From contig JAIMBK010000008.1 in the NCBI GenBank assembly GCA_023511535.1, positions 1 through 64,000 on the forward strand: a stretch of DNA of 64,000 nt. Reading direction: 5' to 3'. Under the pieces are notes generated by a model. The model was given only the letters and a program-made list of their open reading frames with translations, had not been told where the DNA came from and made no database searches. The DNA is from Armatimonadota bacterium. Lineage in GTDB: Bacteria; Bacillota; Desulfotomaculia; Desulfotomaculales; Nap2-2B. Shown here piece after piece: positions 39,571 through 48,291 of the stretch (the stretch's first letter is position 1; the number at the start of each line of letters is the position of its first letter). A program made the translations under genes and the position numbers.

Positions 39571-40644
39571 ATGGCTTTTTCCGACCAGGCACAGCAAAAA
39601 ACGGAAGCGCCGACACCAAGGCGTTTGCAGGAAGCCAGGCGGAAAGGGCAGGTGGCGAAAAGCCGCGATTTCTCGGCGGCGGTTGTGTTCATGGCGGCCG
39701 TGCTTTTCAGTTACCTGCTGCTGCCCAACGCCCTGGCCGGCTGGGAGCGCCAGCTGAACTGGTATTTCACCAATTGCCTGCACTTTCCGGTAAACGAGGA
39801 AGGCCTGATCGGGATCATTTTTGTTTCCCTGCGGTTAATAAGCTGGATGTTTTTGCCTTTTCTTTTGCTTCTGGTGGGGGTGTCCCTGGCCGTGCACCTG
39901 TTTCAGACGGGTTTTATCTTTGCCCCGGACATTATTAACCCTTCCCTCGAAAGGCTTAACCCCATCAACGGCTTAAGGCGCATTTTCAGTCTGCGCAGCC
40001 TGGTGGAACTGGTGAAAAGCATTTTTAAGGTGGCCGTGGTAGCCGCGGTAAGTTTTTATGTCGTGAAAGCGCATTTGCCGGTGCTGCTGCTGGTTTTCAC
40101 CCGGGCGCCGGGCGCGGCCTTCGGGACGGTGGCCAAGGCCCTTTTGGACGTGGCGGCGGCGGCCGGCGGCGCCTACCTGGCCCTTTCCCTGGGGGATCTT
40201 CTTTACCAGCGCTGGGAGCATATCCGGGGCCTGCGGATGACCAAACAGGAGGTTAAGGAAGAGCTGAAGCACACGGAAGGCGACCCGCTGGTGAAATCCT
40301 GGCAGCGCCGCCGGCAGCGGCAGATTGCCCTGAACCTCATCCGCGCCGAAGTGCCGCGGGCGACGGTGGTGGTGACCAACCCCGTCCGCCTGGCCGTGGC
40401 CCTCCGTTACGAAGAAAAGGAAACGGAAGCCCCCGTGGTCACCGCCAAGGGGGCGGGCGACCTGGCCCGGCAAATCAGAACAATTGCGCTGGAAAACAAC
40501 GTCCCGGTGGTGACCAACCCGGAAGTGGCCCGCATCCTTTACCACCAGGTGGAAATCGGCCAGCAGATCCCGGTGGCGCTGTACCAGGCCGTAGCAGAGA
40601 TCCTTGCCTTTGTATATAAGTTGAGGGGCAGAAGGGTTATTTGA
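39571..40644 (+). CDS. flhB: flagellar export switch protein FlhB (NPVR variant)
   Basis: 357 residues from ATG 39571. The N-terminus EAPTPRRLQEARRKGQVAKSRD, four transmembrane helices and GLRMTKQEVKEELKHTEGDPLVKSWQRRRQRQIA are classic FlhB. The autocleavage site, normally NPTH, reads NPVR (VVVTNPVRLAVALRY). The Asn-Pro bond that is cut remains, but Thr and His are replaced. FlhB sets export specificity with FliK. No intact NPTH copy of the gene is seen in the window. Confidence 0.95.
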   Translation: MAFSDQAQQKTEAPTPRRLQEARRKGQVAKSRDFSAAVVFMAAVLFSYLLLPNALAGWERQLNWYFTNCLHFPVNEEGLIGIIFVSLRLISWMFLPFLLLLVGVSLAVHLFQTGFIFAPDIINPSLERLNPINGLRRIFSLRSLVELVKSIFKVAVVAAVSFYVVKAHLPVLLLVFTRAPGAAFGTVAKALLDVAAAAGGAYLALSLGDLLYQRWEHIRGLRMTKQEVKEELKHTEGDPLVKSWQRRRQRQIALNLIRAEVPRATVVVTNPVRLAVALRYEEKETEAPVVTAKGAGDLARQIRTIALENNVPVVTNPEVARILYHQVEIGQQIPVALYQAVAEILAFVYKLRGRRVI

Positions 40645-40679
40645 GCTCAAACAGTCTAACCTGGAGCGAGCTATAGCGC

Positions 40680-41005
40680 CCTCTTCCGCTTAAAGCAATA
40701 CGAGTATGCGAAGTGGCAGGATGAATCGGATAAAAAAGAGGGCTGGAATTAGTCCGGGCGAGCGACATATGCGGAGGGTCGGGAACCGGACACAGCGCAG
40801 CCGCGGCCAGCGAACCGGCAGCGCGAATCGCGCAGGTAACAGTATCGTGAGCAGGAAACCACTAAACGCCTGAAAACTATAGGTGAGCAAGAAAACAAAG
40901 GTTCCGCGCGCATTATGCAGCGCTGCCTGGTTCGCTCCGCGGCAAGCTGATGTCTGGTCGACCCGGAGCATCGGAGCGAGCCGGACTAATTCCAGCCCGA
41001 TTACC
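40680..41005 (+). other. large structured element between flhB and flhA
   Basis: The 391-base gap 40645-41035 has no protein gene. CCCTCTT (40680-40686) pairs with AAGAGGG (40736-40742), enclosing smaller stems. Then GGCTGGAATTAGTCCGG pairs with CCGGACTAATTCCAGCC (right arm from 40981), and the inner parts continue an imperfect inverted repeat of about 100 bases per arm. The right arm contains CCCGGAGCATCGGAGCGA, which recurs in the loop of the hairpin at 47386-47458. It could be a structured RNA or a non-autonomous mobile element in the operon. Confidence 0.6.
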
Positions 41006-41035
41006 GATCGCTTTTTAAGGAGGCACTTGCTGACA

Positions 41036-43117
41036 ATGCCGTTCCCAATCCAGGCGCAACTCCGCAAACGCTTGCGCACGAATACCGACCTGGCCATCGC
41101 CGGCCTGATCGTGGGGATTATCCTCATGATCATCATCCCCATGCCCCCGCAGGCGCTGGACGTCCTGCTTTCCGTCAGCATCACCCTGGGTCTGGTGATC
41201 CTTTTGATCACCATGTTTACCACCGAACCGCTGCAGTTTTCCGTGTTTCCGGCCCTTTTGCTGGTGACCACCCTTTACCGGCTGGCCCTGAATATCTCCT
41301 CCACCCGCCTGATCCTCGGCCAGGCCTACGCCGGCAAGGTGATCGACGCCTTCGGACACGTCGTGGTCGGCGGCAATTACATTGTCGGTTTCATTGTCTT
41401 CATCATCATCACCGTCATCCAGTTCGTGGTCATCACCAGCGGCGCCGGCCGGGTGGCCGAAGTGGCGGCCCGTTTTACCCTGGACGCCATGCCCGGAAAG
41501 CAGATGAGCATCGACGCCGAGTTTAACGCCGGGCTGATCAGCGAACCGGAGGCCCGGGAAAAAAGGCGCCGCCTGCAGCGGGAAGCGGACTTCTTCGGCG
41601 CCATGGACGGCGCCAGCAAGTTCGTGCGGGGCGACGCCATCGCCGGGGTGATCATCACGCTGGTCAACATCATCGGCGGCCTGGCCATCGGTGTCTTGCA
41701 AAAGGGGATGCCGGTGGCGGAAGCCGTGCAGACCTATACCGTTTTGACCATCGGCGACGGGCTGGTGGCGCAAGTTCCCGCCGTGCTGATTTCCACCGCC
41801 GCCGGCATCCTGGTCACGCGGGCTACCTCCGACGCCAATTTCGGCACGGAGCTGTCCCGCCAGTTTACCGCCTTTCCCAAAATCCTTTACCTGGTGGCGG
41901 GGATTTTATTCCTGCTGGCTTTGATTCCGGCCATGCCCCACTTCGTTCTTTTCCTGCTGGCGGCGGGGACGGGCCTGGTTGCCTACCAGTTGAGCCGGGC
42001 CAGGCAGCGCTCCGAATTTTCCCGCCAGGAAGCCCTGGTCAAGCAGCAAATGCAGGAAAAAAGCAAGCAGCCGGAAAACGTAACCACGTATTTCCAGGTG
42101 GATCCCCTCCAGATCGAGATCGGCTACAACCTGATCCCTCTTACCGACGAGAGCCAGGGCGGGGACCTGCTGGGCCGCCTGGCGGCGGTGCGCCGGCAGT
42201 GCGCGCTGGAACTGGGCATTTACGTGCGGCCCATCCGGATCAGGGACAACCTCGGCCTGCCCCCCAATGGTTACGTTTTCAAATTGCGCGGGGAGCAGAG
42301 CGCTTCCGGCGAACTTCTGACCGGTTATTACCTGGCCATGGATCCCACCGGAGAGGCGCGGGACGTGCCGGGAATTCCCACCAGAGAGCCCACTTTCGGC
42401 CTGCCGGCCTGGTGGGTGCCGGCCGGCGAAAAGGAAAGGCTGGAAAGGTCCGGCCTGACGGTGGTCGACCTCTCCACCGTGCTGGTTACGCACCTGACCG
42501 AATTTATTAAGGCCAATGCCCACGTGCTTTTGGGACGCCAGGAGGTCAAGGAACTGCTGGAGGCCGTCAAGGAAAAGGACCCGGCAGTGGTGGAGGAGCT
42601 GACCCCCGACCTGTTGTCCCTGGGGGAGATTCAAAAGGTACTGCAAAATTTGTTAAAGGAAGGCATTCCTTTGCGCGATCTGGTCACCATTGGTGAAGCC
42701 CTGGCCGACGGCGCCCGGATGTCCAAAGACCCCGATTTTCTCACCGAACACGTGCGGGCCGCCCTGGCCCGGACAATCAGCCGGCTTTACTTAAGCCCCC
42801 AAAATAAACTGGAGGTGATTACCCTGCATCCGAAACTGGAGCAATTAATCGTAGACTCCCTCCAGCAGACTCAGCTGGGAACTTACCCGGTGCTGGAGCC
42901 CGGGCTGGCGCGGAAAATCCTGGAAAAGATCAAGGCGGCCGCCGAGAAAATGATCCAGCGCACCGGAAAAGCGGTTATTTTATGTTCCCCGCGGGTGCGG
43001 CTGCCCCTGAAAAGATTTACGGAACGTTCCCTTCCGGGCCTGGGGATCTTATCTTTGAACGAGATTGTGCCGAATATTGAAGTTGAGGTGGTGGGGACGG
43101 TGAATGAGCAGACATGA
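41036..43117 (+). CDS. flhA: flagellar export protein FlhA
   Basis: ATG 41036 (TTG 41027 possible; AAGGAGG at 41017) gives 693 residues; the ORF opens at 40883 inside the structured element. Eight transmembrane helices in the N-half include PMPPQALDVLLSVSITLGLVILL and the FHIPEP region (MPGKQMSIDAEFNAGLISEPEAREKRRRLQREADFFGAMDGASKFVRGDAIAG). The cytoplasmic C-half (about 360-690) forms the nonameric docking ring for chaperone-substrate complexes. The following flhF overlaps its stop by four bases. Confidence 0.96.
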   Translation: MPFPIQAQLRKRLRTNTDLAIAGLIVGIILMIIIPMPPQALDVLLSVSITLGLVILLITMFTTEPLQFSVFPALLLVTTLYRLALNISSTRLILGQAYAGKVIDAFGHVVVGGNYIVGFIVFIIITVIQFVVITSGAGRVAEVAARFTLDAMPGKQMSIDAEFNAGLISEPEAREKRRRLQREADFFGAMDGASKFVRGDAIAGVIITLVNIIGGLAIGVLQKGMPVAEAVQTYTVLTIGDGLVAQVPAVLISTAAGILVTRATSDANFGTELSRQFTAFPKILYLVAGILFLLALIPAMPHFVLFLLAAGTGLVAYQLSRARQRSEFSRQEALVKQQMQEKSKQPENVTTYFQVDPLQIEIGYNLIPLTDESQGGDLLGRLAAVRRQCALELGIYVRPIRIRDNLGLPPNGYVFKLRGEQSASGELLTGYYLAMDPTGEARDVPGIPTREPTFGLPAWWVPAGEKERLERSGLTVVDLSTVLVTHLTEFIKANAHVLLGRQEVKELLEAVKEKDPAVVEELTPDLLSLGEIQKVLQNLLKEGIPLRDLVTIGEALADGARMSKDPDFLTEHVRAALARTISRLYLSPQNKLEVITLHPKLEQLIVDSLQQTQLGTYPVLEPGLARKILEKIKAAAEKMIQRTGKAVILCSPRVRLPLKRFTERSLPGLGILSLNEIVPNIEVEVVGTVNEQT

Positions 43118-44238
43118 AAATTAAAAAGTACATTGTCCGGGAAATGCAGGAGGCAATGCAGTTGATCCGGGAGGATTTGGGCCCGGACGCGGTGATTATC
43201 AGCAGTTATCCGCTGCCGCGCAGAGGCCTGCGGGATTTTTTCAACCCGCGCCAGCTGGAGGTTACCGCGGCTCTGGACGATACCGGGAGCCCCCTGTTCA
43301 AAGCGCCTTCCCCGGAACAAAAACAATTCGGTTCTTTTTCCGGCCGATTTTTGCCGGCCGGAGCGGAAAAATATCCCGGGAAGTTCAGGAATCTTTTAAA
43401 ACAGAGGGAGTTTGGAATGAATTATCTGGAAAACTGGGAAAAACGCCTGCGGCTGATGGAGGTGGAGGAACAGGTGATTAACCTGCTCCTCCGGGACCTG
43501 CCCGCCGAAGCGCCGGATACCGGCGCCTGCGACCCCGACGAATACGTGGGCCTCCTGCTTAAAACCAGAATCGTCGCCTGGCTTACGCCCGTTTATCGAA
43601 GAGAACAAAAGCCCAACCTCTGCTTTTTCACCGGACCCACCGGGGCAGGGAAAACGTACACGGTGGCCAAACTGGCCACCAGAATGGCCGCCCTGGAACA
43701 AAAGCGGGTGGCCCTGATCAGCGTGGTTACCGGCGGGCGTTTGCAGGCGGTGGAAGAGCTGAAAATGCTCGCCCGGCCGGCCAACGTATCCGTGGAAGCG
43801 GTGACGGCGCCGGAGGAGCTGGCGGCGGCCGTGCGCGGCCAGGCGGGCAAAGACGCGATTTTAATCGACACGGAAGGCCTCCCCTCGCCAAATGCCTCCC
43901 GGATGCTGGAGTTAAAAGGGTTTTTAGACGTCCTGGAGCAGCCCAAAGAGGTTTTCCTGGTCTTGAGCTGTCTGACCAGAAACAGGGATCTTTACAAGGT
44001 AATTGACGATTTTAACCGGCTGAATTTTACCGGCCTGATTCTGACCAGGCTGGACGAAACCCAAACTTACGGTTCGCTGCTGAACGCAGTTTGTTACGCC
44101 GCCCGGCCCGTTGTTTACGCCGGCTGCGGGCTGGCCGTTCCGGACGATCTCCGGCCGGTTGACCCGCAGAAACTGGCGGAGATTCTCCTTCAGGGAGCCC
44201 GGGAAGTTCATGAGCAGGGTTTTGAAATTAACCTCTGA
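43114..44238 (+). CDS. flhF: flagellar biosynthesis GTPase FlhF
   Basis: 374 residues with ATG 43114 in ATGA overlap with flhA. The N-terminus MKIKKYIVREMQEAMQLIREDLGPDAVIISS is typical of FlhF. The SRP-type NG domain has the P-loop GPTGAGKTYTVAKLATRMAA and the G-motif segments LIDTEGLPSPN and LTRLDETQTYGSLLNA. In the usual DTAGR box the sequence reads DTEGL, a variant. FlhF places and numbers flagella together with FlhG, encoded next. Confidence 0.94.
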   Translation: MKIKKYIVREMQEAMQLIREDLGPDAVIISSYPLPRRGLRDFFNPRQLEVTAALDDTGSPLFKAPSPEQKQFGSFSGRFLPAGAEKYPGKFRNLLKQREFGMNYLENWEKRLRLMEVEEQVINLLLRDLPAEAPDTGACDPDEYVGLLLKTRIVAWLTPVYRREQKPNLCFFTGPTGAGKTYTVAKLATRMAALEQKRVALISVVTGGRLQAVEELKMLARPANVSVEAVTAPEELAAAVRGQAGKDAILIDTEGLPSPNASRMLELKGFLDVLEQPKEVFLVLSCLTRNRDLYKVIDDFNRLNFTGLILTRLDETQTYGSLLNAVCYAARPVVYAGCGLAVPDDLRPVDPQKLAEILLQGAREVHEQGFEINL

Positions 44239-45058
44239 TCGGCAGATCCGGCCGGGAGCCAGAGTAATTGCCGTCACCAGCGGTAAAGGAGGCGTCGGCA
44301 AAACCAACCTGGTGGTCAACCTTTCCCTGGCGCTGGCGCGCCTGGGCCGGCGCGTGATCATTCTGGACGCCGACCTGGGGCTGGCCAACGTGGAAGTGTT
44401 AATGGGGGTTACTCCGCCTTATACCCTGTTCGATTGCGTCTGCGGAACGAAAGAAATCGGTGAAATTCTAACGCCCGCGCCCCTGGGAGTGCAAATTATT
44501 TCCGGCGGTTCGGGGTTTTTGGAGCTGGCCAACCTGGATGCCCGGCAGCAGCAAAAAATTATTGCCGCGCTGGATTTGCTGGACGGTGCCGATTTTATCC
44601 TGATTGACACCGGGGCGGGAATTTCCCGGAACGTCCTGGGGTTTGTCGCGGCGGCGGAGGAAGTGATTGTCGTCCTGACCCCGGAACCGACCTCCCTGAC
44701 GGACGCGTACAGCTTGATTAAAATCCTGGCCAAATTTAAAGTTCACCGGCAGGTGATGCTGGTGGTGAACCGTGCCGCCGACGAACGGGAAGCGGCGGCC
44801 GCCGCGAAAAGAATGGCGGCGGTGGCGGAGCGCTTTTTGGAGATCGAACTGGTTTACCTGGGCTCGATCTGTGAGGACCGCGCCGTTTCCCGGGCGGTGC
44901 GCCGGCAGCAGCCGTTTGTCCTTTTTGAGCCGAACAGCGGGCCGGCCGTCCGGATCAAAGAGCTGGCGCAGCGCCTGGTCGACGGAAAGGAGACCGTACT
45001 TCCGGCGGGGGGAGCTTTTCGCGGCTTTCTGCAGAAAATAATCCATTTATTCCGGTAG
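44210..45058 (+). CDS. flhG: MinD-like ATPase FlhG (FleN/YlxH)
   Basis: 282 residues; the start ATG 44210 overlaps the end of flhF, and the ORF opens earlier at 44111. The deviant Walker A GGVGKTN in AVTSGKGGVGKTNLVVNLSLALARLG, the following LDADLGLANVEVLMGVTPPYTLFDCV and LIDTGAGISRNVLGF are the FlhG/MinD signature. It regulates flagellar number by stimulating the FlhF GTPase. The gene pair order is conserved. Confidence 0.94.
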   Translation: MSRVLKLTSDRQIRPGARVIAVTSGKGGVGKTNLVVNLSLALARLGRRVIILDADLGLANVEVLMGVTPPYTLFDCVCGTKEIGEILTPAPLGVQIISGGSGFLELANLDARQQQKIIAALDLLDGADFILIDTGAGISRNVLGFVAAAEEVIVVLTPEPTSLTDAYSLIKILAKFKVHRQVMLVVNRAADEREAAAAAKRMAAVAERFLEIELVYLGSICEDRAVSRAVRRQQPFVLFEPNSGPAVRIKELAQRLVDGKETVLPAGGAFRGFLQKIIHLFR

Positions 45059-45069
45059 GGGGTTTTTCC

Positions 45070-45729
45070 TTGCCTTTACAGCCCGAACTGAAAATCAGGC
45101 AGAAAATTATGGTCACCCGCAAAGGGGAAAAGCAGTGGTTTTTTTCCACCGTTCAGGACATCCGGGAGAATGGCGAATTGTTTATTGAGATGCCGCGCCA
45201 GGGGGAAAGCGCGCTGGTGCTCTACCCGGGCGAGGCGGTGGACGTGCGATTTTCGGCGGAAGGGGCGAGCTACGTTTTCTCTTCCCCGGTTTTAGGCAAA
45301 ACGGTGGACAGGATTCCGCTGTTTCACCTGGGGCCGCCGGAGAACGTCCAGCGCATTCAGCAGCGCAATTTCGTCCGCTTTCCGGTGGCGCTGGAAGTCT
45401 TCTACGCCCTGCCGCCGGAAAAAAACCGCCGGCCGCGGTATAAAAAAGCCTTGAGTGTTGACTTGAGCGGGGGCGGAATCCGCCTGGCGGTGGACGAACT
45501 TCTGCCGGAAGGGGTTGTGCTGAATTTAAAGTTCTCTTTGCCCCTGAAAAAAGGAATGAAGGAGATTGCTACCGCCGGGAAAGTGGTCCGCCGGTGGGCT
45601 TACGAAACGGAAGGCGTGGTGACCTATCAGGTGGCGGTTGAATTTCAGGGAATCACCCGCACCCAGCAGGATTACATTGTTAATTTTATTTTCAGCCGGA
45701 TGGCCGAGCAGGGCCGCCTGCGGCCTTAA
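45070..45729 (+). CDS. YcgR-like PilZ-domain c-di-GMP receptor
   Basis: 219 residues from TTG 45070. The N-terminal YcgR-type domain (LKIRQKIMVTRKGEKQWFFSTVQDI) precedes a PilZ domain that starts with QQRNFVRFPV (RxxxR motif) and continues with DLSGGGIRLAV (D/NxSxxG motif), the two signatures for c-di-GMP binding. In Bacillus (YpfA/MotI) and E. coli, such proteins brake the motor. The gene follows flhG and precedes the sigma factor, as in other Firmicutes. Together with the riboswitch, c-di-GMP would act on this operon twice. Confidence 0.92.
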   Translation: MPLQPELKIRQKIMVTRKGEKQWFFSTVQDIRENGELFIEMPRQGESALVLYPGEAVDVRFSAEGASYVFSSPVLGKTVDRIPLFHLGPPENVQRIQQRNFVRFPVALEVFYALPPEKNRRPRYKKALSVDLSGGGIRLAVDELLPEGVVLNLKFSLPLKKGMKEIATAGKVVRRWAYETEGVVTYQVAVEFQGITRTQQDYIVNFIFSRMAEQGRLRP

Positions 45730-45751
45730 ACCGCCCGGGAAGTGATGACGC

Positions 45752-46510
45752 GTGGCCGGCGCGCAACTCTGGAGTGAGTTCCAAAAGTCCAAAAGCGAAG
45801 AGCTAAGACAGCAGCTGGTCCTTTCCTACCTCTGGCTGGTCAGGTACCTGGCGGGACGGCTGGCTGTCCGGCTGCCCGCTGCAATCAATCAGGAAGATTT
45901 AGAAAGCTGCGGCATTCTGGGCCTTTTAGAAGCCATCGACAAGTTTGACCCGGCGCTGGGGAAGGATTTTGAAAGCTACGCCTACGTGCGCATCCGGGGG
46001 GCCATGCTGGACGAACTGCGCCGGGTAAACTGGATCCCGCGGACGATCTGGCAAAAACTGCAGGCGCTCCGGGCGGCGCGGGAGAAACTGGAAAACCACG
46101 GCGAAGGGGTGGTGACTGAGGAGGCCGTGGCCCGGGAAGTGGGCTGGGAGGCGGCGGAAGTGCGCCGGCTGGAAGCCCACTCCCGGCGGATCTACGCCGT
46201 TTCCCTGGACGAAATGGCGGCGACGGCCGGCGGCGAAACGGTTCGCCTGGGGGACGTCATCCCGGATGAAGGCAGTCCGGACCCCCTGGAGCTGGTAGTC
46301 GAAGAGGACGACCGGCAACTGCTGGTGAAGGCAATTGAAAGTTTAAACGAGAAGGACAGGCTTGTTTTATCCCTGTATTACCAGGAGGGCCTGACCCTGA
46401 AAGAAATAGGGAAAATCCTGGAAGTATCCGAATCGCGCGTTTGCCAGCTGCACGGCCGGGCGTTGAGCAGATTGCGGAAAAAGCTGAAAGAGCTGTACCG
46501 GGAAGAGTGA
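45752..46510 (+). CDS. sigD: RNA polymerase sigma factor SigD/FliA (WhiG family)
   Basis: 252 residues from GTG 45752. Region 2 (LRQQLVLSYLWLVRYLAGRLAVRLPAAINQEDLESCGILGLLEAIDKFDP and FESYAYVRIRGAMLDELR) and region 4 (LVLSLYYQEGLTLKEIGKILEVSESRVCQLHGRALSRLRKKL) are those of the FliA/WhiG class. It directs late flagellar and chemotaxis promoters. Placing it inside the early operon makes late gene expression depend on operon transcription and hence on the c-di-GMP riboswitch. Confidence 0.94.
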   Translation: MAGAQLWSEFQKSKSEELRQQLVLSYLWLVRYLAGRLAVRLPAAINQEDLESCGILGLLEAIDKFDPALGKDFESYAYVRIRGAMLDELRRVNWIPRTIWQKLQALRAAREKLENHGEGVVTEEAVAREVGWEAAEVRRLEAHSRRIYAVSLDEMAATAGGETVRLGDVIPDEGSPDPLELVVEEDDRQLLVKAIESLNEKDRLVLSLYYQEGLTLKEIGKILEVSESRVCQLHGRALSRLRKKLKELYREE

Positions 46511-46546
46511 AAAAGCAGGAATTAGGGAAAAGGGGGTTTTGGAATT

Positions 46547-47335
46547 ATGCTGAGGGGGATTTATACCGCCGGGGCGGGGATGGGCGTGGAACAGGCCCAG
46601 ATGGACACCCTGGCCAATAACTTAATTAATGTCGCCACCAACGGGTATAAAAAGGACCGGGTGGTCCAAATGCCGTTTCCCCAGCTCTTGTTGGTGCAAA
46701 GACAACAGGAAACGGTACCCGGCGTAAGCGCCGGGTGGGAATACACCGGCCGCACCAACCAGGGAGCGGCAGTGCGCCGGGTAGAAACCAATTTTGCGCC
46801 CGGCCTGGTTCAGGAAACCAAAGAACCCACCCACCTGGCTTTACTCAACCAGAATTGTTTTTTCGCGATCAATGCCCCCGCGCCCGATGACCCCGCCCGG
46901 GAATTGTACACCCGGGACGGCGAATTTTCGCTGGATGGAGAAGGGTACCTGGTGACCGCCCGGGGGGAAAGGGTGCTGGGAGAGAATGGGCCCATCTTCC
47001 TCGGGGAGGAGAGGGATTTCTTCATCAGCGAAGAGGGGATTGTCTCGACCCCCCGCCAGGGCGAAATAGACCGGCTTCGCCTGGTGGAGTTTGCCGACCT
47101 GACTGTTTTGAGTAAAACGGGCGACAACTGTTTTGCCGCCCCGCCCGGCGCTGCCGTTCCGGCGCCAAACCCCCGGGTGCGGCAGGGCTTTCTGGAGCGC
47201 TCAAACGTAAACGTGACCGCCGAAATGGTCAACGTGATTACCGCCCTGCGCGCCTACGAAGCCAATTCCCGGGTTCTCCAGGCGCACAACGACCTCCTCG
47301 GCCTGGCGGTAAACCAGGTCGGGGCCCTGAAGTAA
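46547..47335 (+). CDS. flgF: flagellar rod protein FlgF-like
   Basis: 262 residues from ATG 46547. MLRGIYTAGAGMGVEQAQMDTLANNLINVATNGYKKDRVVQMPFPQ and the C-terminal SNVNVTAEMVNVITALRAYEANSRVLQAHNDLLGLAVNQVG are rod protein ends. Residues 55-250 hold the middle domain of the FlgF/FlgG type. Of the two adjacent rod genes the first is called FlgF by order. Minisatellite and a strong hairpin follow. Confidence 0.85.
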   Translation: MLRGIYTAGAGMGVEQAQMDTLANNLINVATNGYKKDRVVQMPFPQLLLVQRQQETVPGVSAGWEYTGRTNQGAAVRRVETNFAPGLVQETKEPTHLALLNQNCFFAINAPAPDDPARELYTRDGEFSLDGEGYLVTARGERVLGENGPIFLGEERDFFISEEGIVSTPRQGEIDRLRLVEFADLTVLSKTGDNCFAAPPGAAVPAPNPRVRQGFLERSNVNVTAEMVNVITALRAYEANSRVLQAHNDLLGLAVNQVGALK

Positions 47336-47351
47336 AATTAAGCATGAAAAT

Positions 47352-47458
47352 AGATGCACAAAGGCACAAAGGCAAGAGAGGATGAAAATCCACGGCCTGC
47401 CGTTCGATTTGCCCGGAGCATCGGAGCGACGGCAAACGAACGGCGGGCAAAAGGATTT
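47352..47458 (+). other. minisatellite plus strong hairpin with shared loop motif
   Basis: GCACAAAGGCACAAAGGCAA is a short copy of the minisatellite family. Then AAATCC pairs with GGATTT and GCCTGCCGTTCG..TTTGCC with GGCAAACGAACGGCGGGC, leaving a 17-base loop CGGAGCATCGGAGCGAC. This loop text recurs in the element at 40680-41005 while the stems differ. Confidence 0.6.
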
Positions 47459-47477
47459 CCAGAGGAGGACGATTACG

Positions 47478-48263
47478 ATGCTTAGAACGATCGACACCGG
47501 CCGCGCGGGAATCATCGCCCAGCAAACCCGCCTGGATACGGTCGCCAACAACCTGGCCAACGTAAACACCCCGGCCTTCAAAAGGCAGGAAGTTTCTTTT
47601 GCCGACCTGCTCTACCAGGAAATGAACGCCGCCGGGCGCCCGGTGGAAAAGGAGAACCCGGCCGGCGCCGATCCCGTTCACGGGACGGGCGCAAGAGCGG
47701 CTGCGGTGACCAAAAATTTTTCCGGCGGAGCGCTCATCACGACGGGCCGCCCGCTGGATCTCGCCATCGCGGGAGAAGGATTTCTCCAGGTCGAACTGCC
47801 CGACGGCCGGTACGCCTACACCCGCAGCGGCGCCTTGAACATAGCCCCTGACGGCACGCTGGTCGTTGATCGCGGCTATCCGCTTGCCCCGGGGATTACC
47901 TTGCCCGGGAATTACCGGGAAATCACCATTAGCTTCGACGGAACCGTCCTGGTTGGCGGGGAAGACGGCGCGCCGGAAGAAGCGGGGCGGCTGTCCCTTT
48001 ATCGCTTTGTCAACCCCGCCGGCCTGGACGCTTTGGGAAATAATCTTTACGTTCCTACCCCGGCCAGCGGCGAGCCCGTCGAAGGGACACCGGGCCAGGG
48101 CGGATTCGGCGTTTTCCGGCCGGGCTGCCTGGAATCTTCCAACGTTGACCTGACCCGGGAGATGGTCAGCCTCGTCGAAACCCAGCGGGCCGCCCAGATT
48201 GCCCTGCGGATGGTTCAAAATGCCGAGGAAATGTGGAATATCGCCAATAATTTGCGAAAGTAG
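47478..48263 (+). CDS. flgG: flagellar rod protein FlgG-like
   Basis: ATG 47478 after AGAGGAGG is the start; the ORF opens at 47382 in the hairpin region. 261 residues with the N-terminus MLRTIDTGRAGIIAQQTRLDTVANNLANVNTPAFKRQEVSFADLLYQEM and the C-terminus LESSNVDLTREMVSLVETQRAAQIALRMVQNAEEMWNIANNLRK, both of the rod family. The middle has FSGGALITTGRPLDLAIAGEGFLQVELPDGR. It builds the distal rod. Confidence 0.87.
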   Translation: MLRTIDTGRAGIIAQQTRLDTVANNLANVNTPAFKRQEVSFADLLYQEMNAAGRPVEKENPAGADPVHGTGARAAAVTKNFSGGALITTGRPLDLAIAGEGFLQVELPDGRYAYTRSGALNIAPDGTLVVDRGYPLAPGITLPGNYREITISFDGTVLVGGEDGAPEEAGRLSLYRFVNPAGLDALGNNLYVPTPASGEPVEGTPGQGGFGVFRPGCLESSNVDLTREMVSLVETQRAAQIALRMVQNAEEMWNIANNLRK

Positions 48264-48291
48264 GACGTGAATTAACCTGTCTGGAAATGAT

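Noticed and set aside
47238-48218. 326-residue ORF on the - strand opposite flgG
   Set aside because: It is antisense to a clear flagellar rod gene, has no recognisable domain and is rich in residues expected from reversed GC-rich codons.
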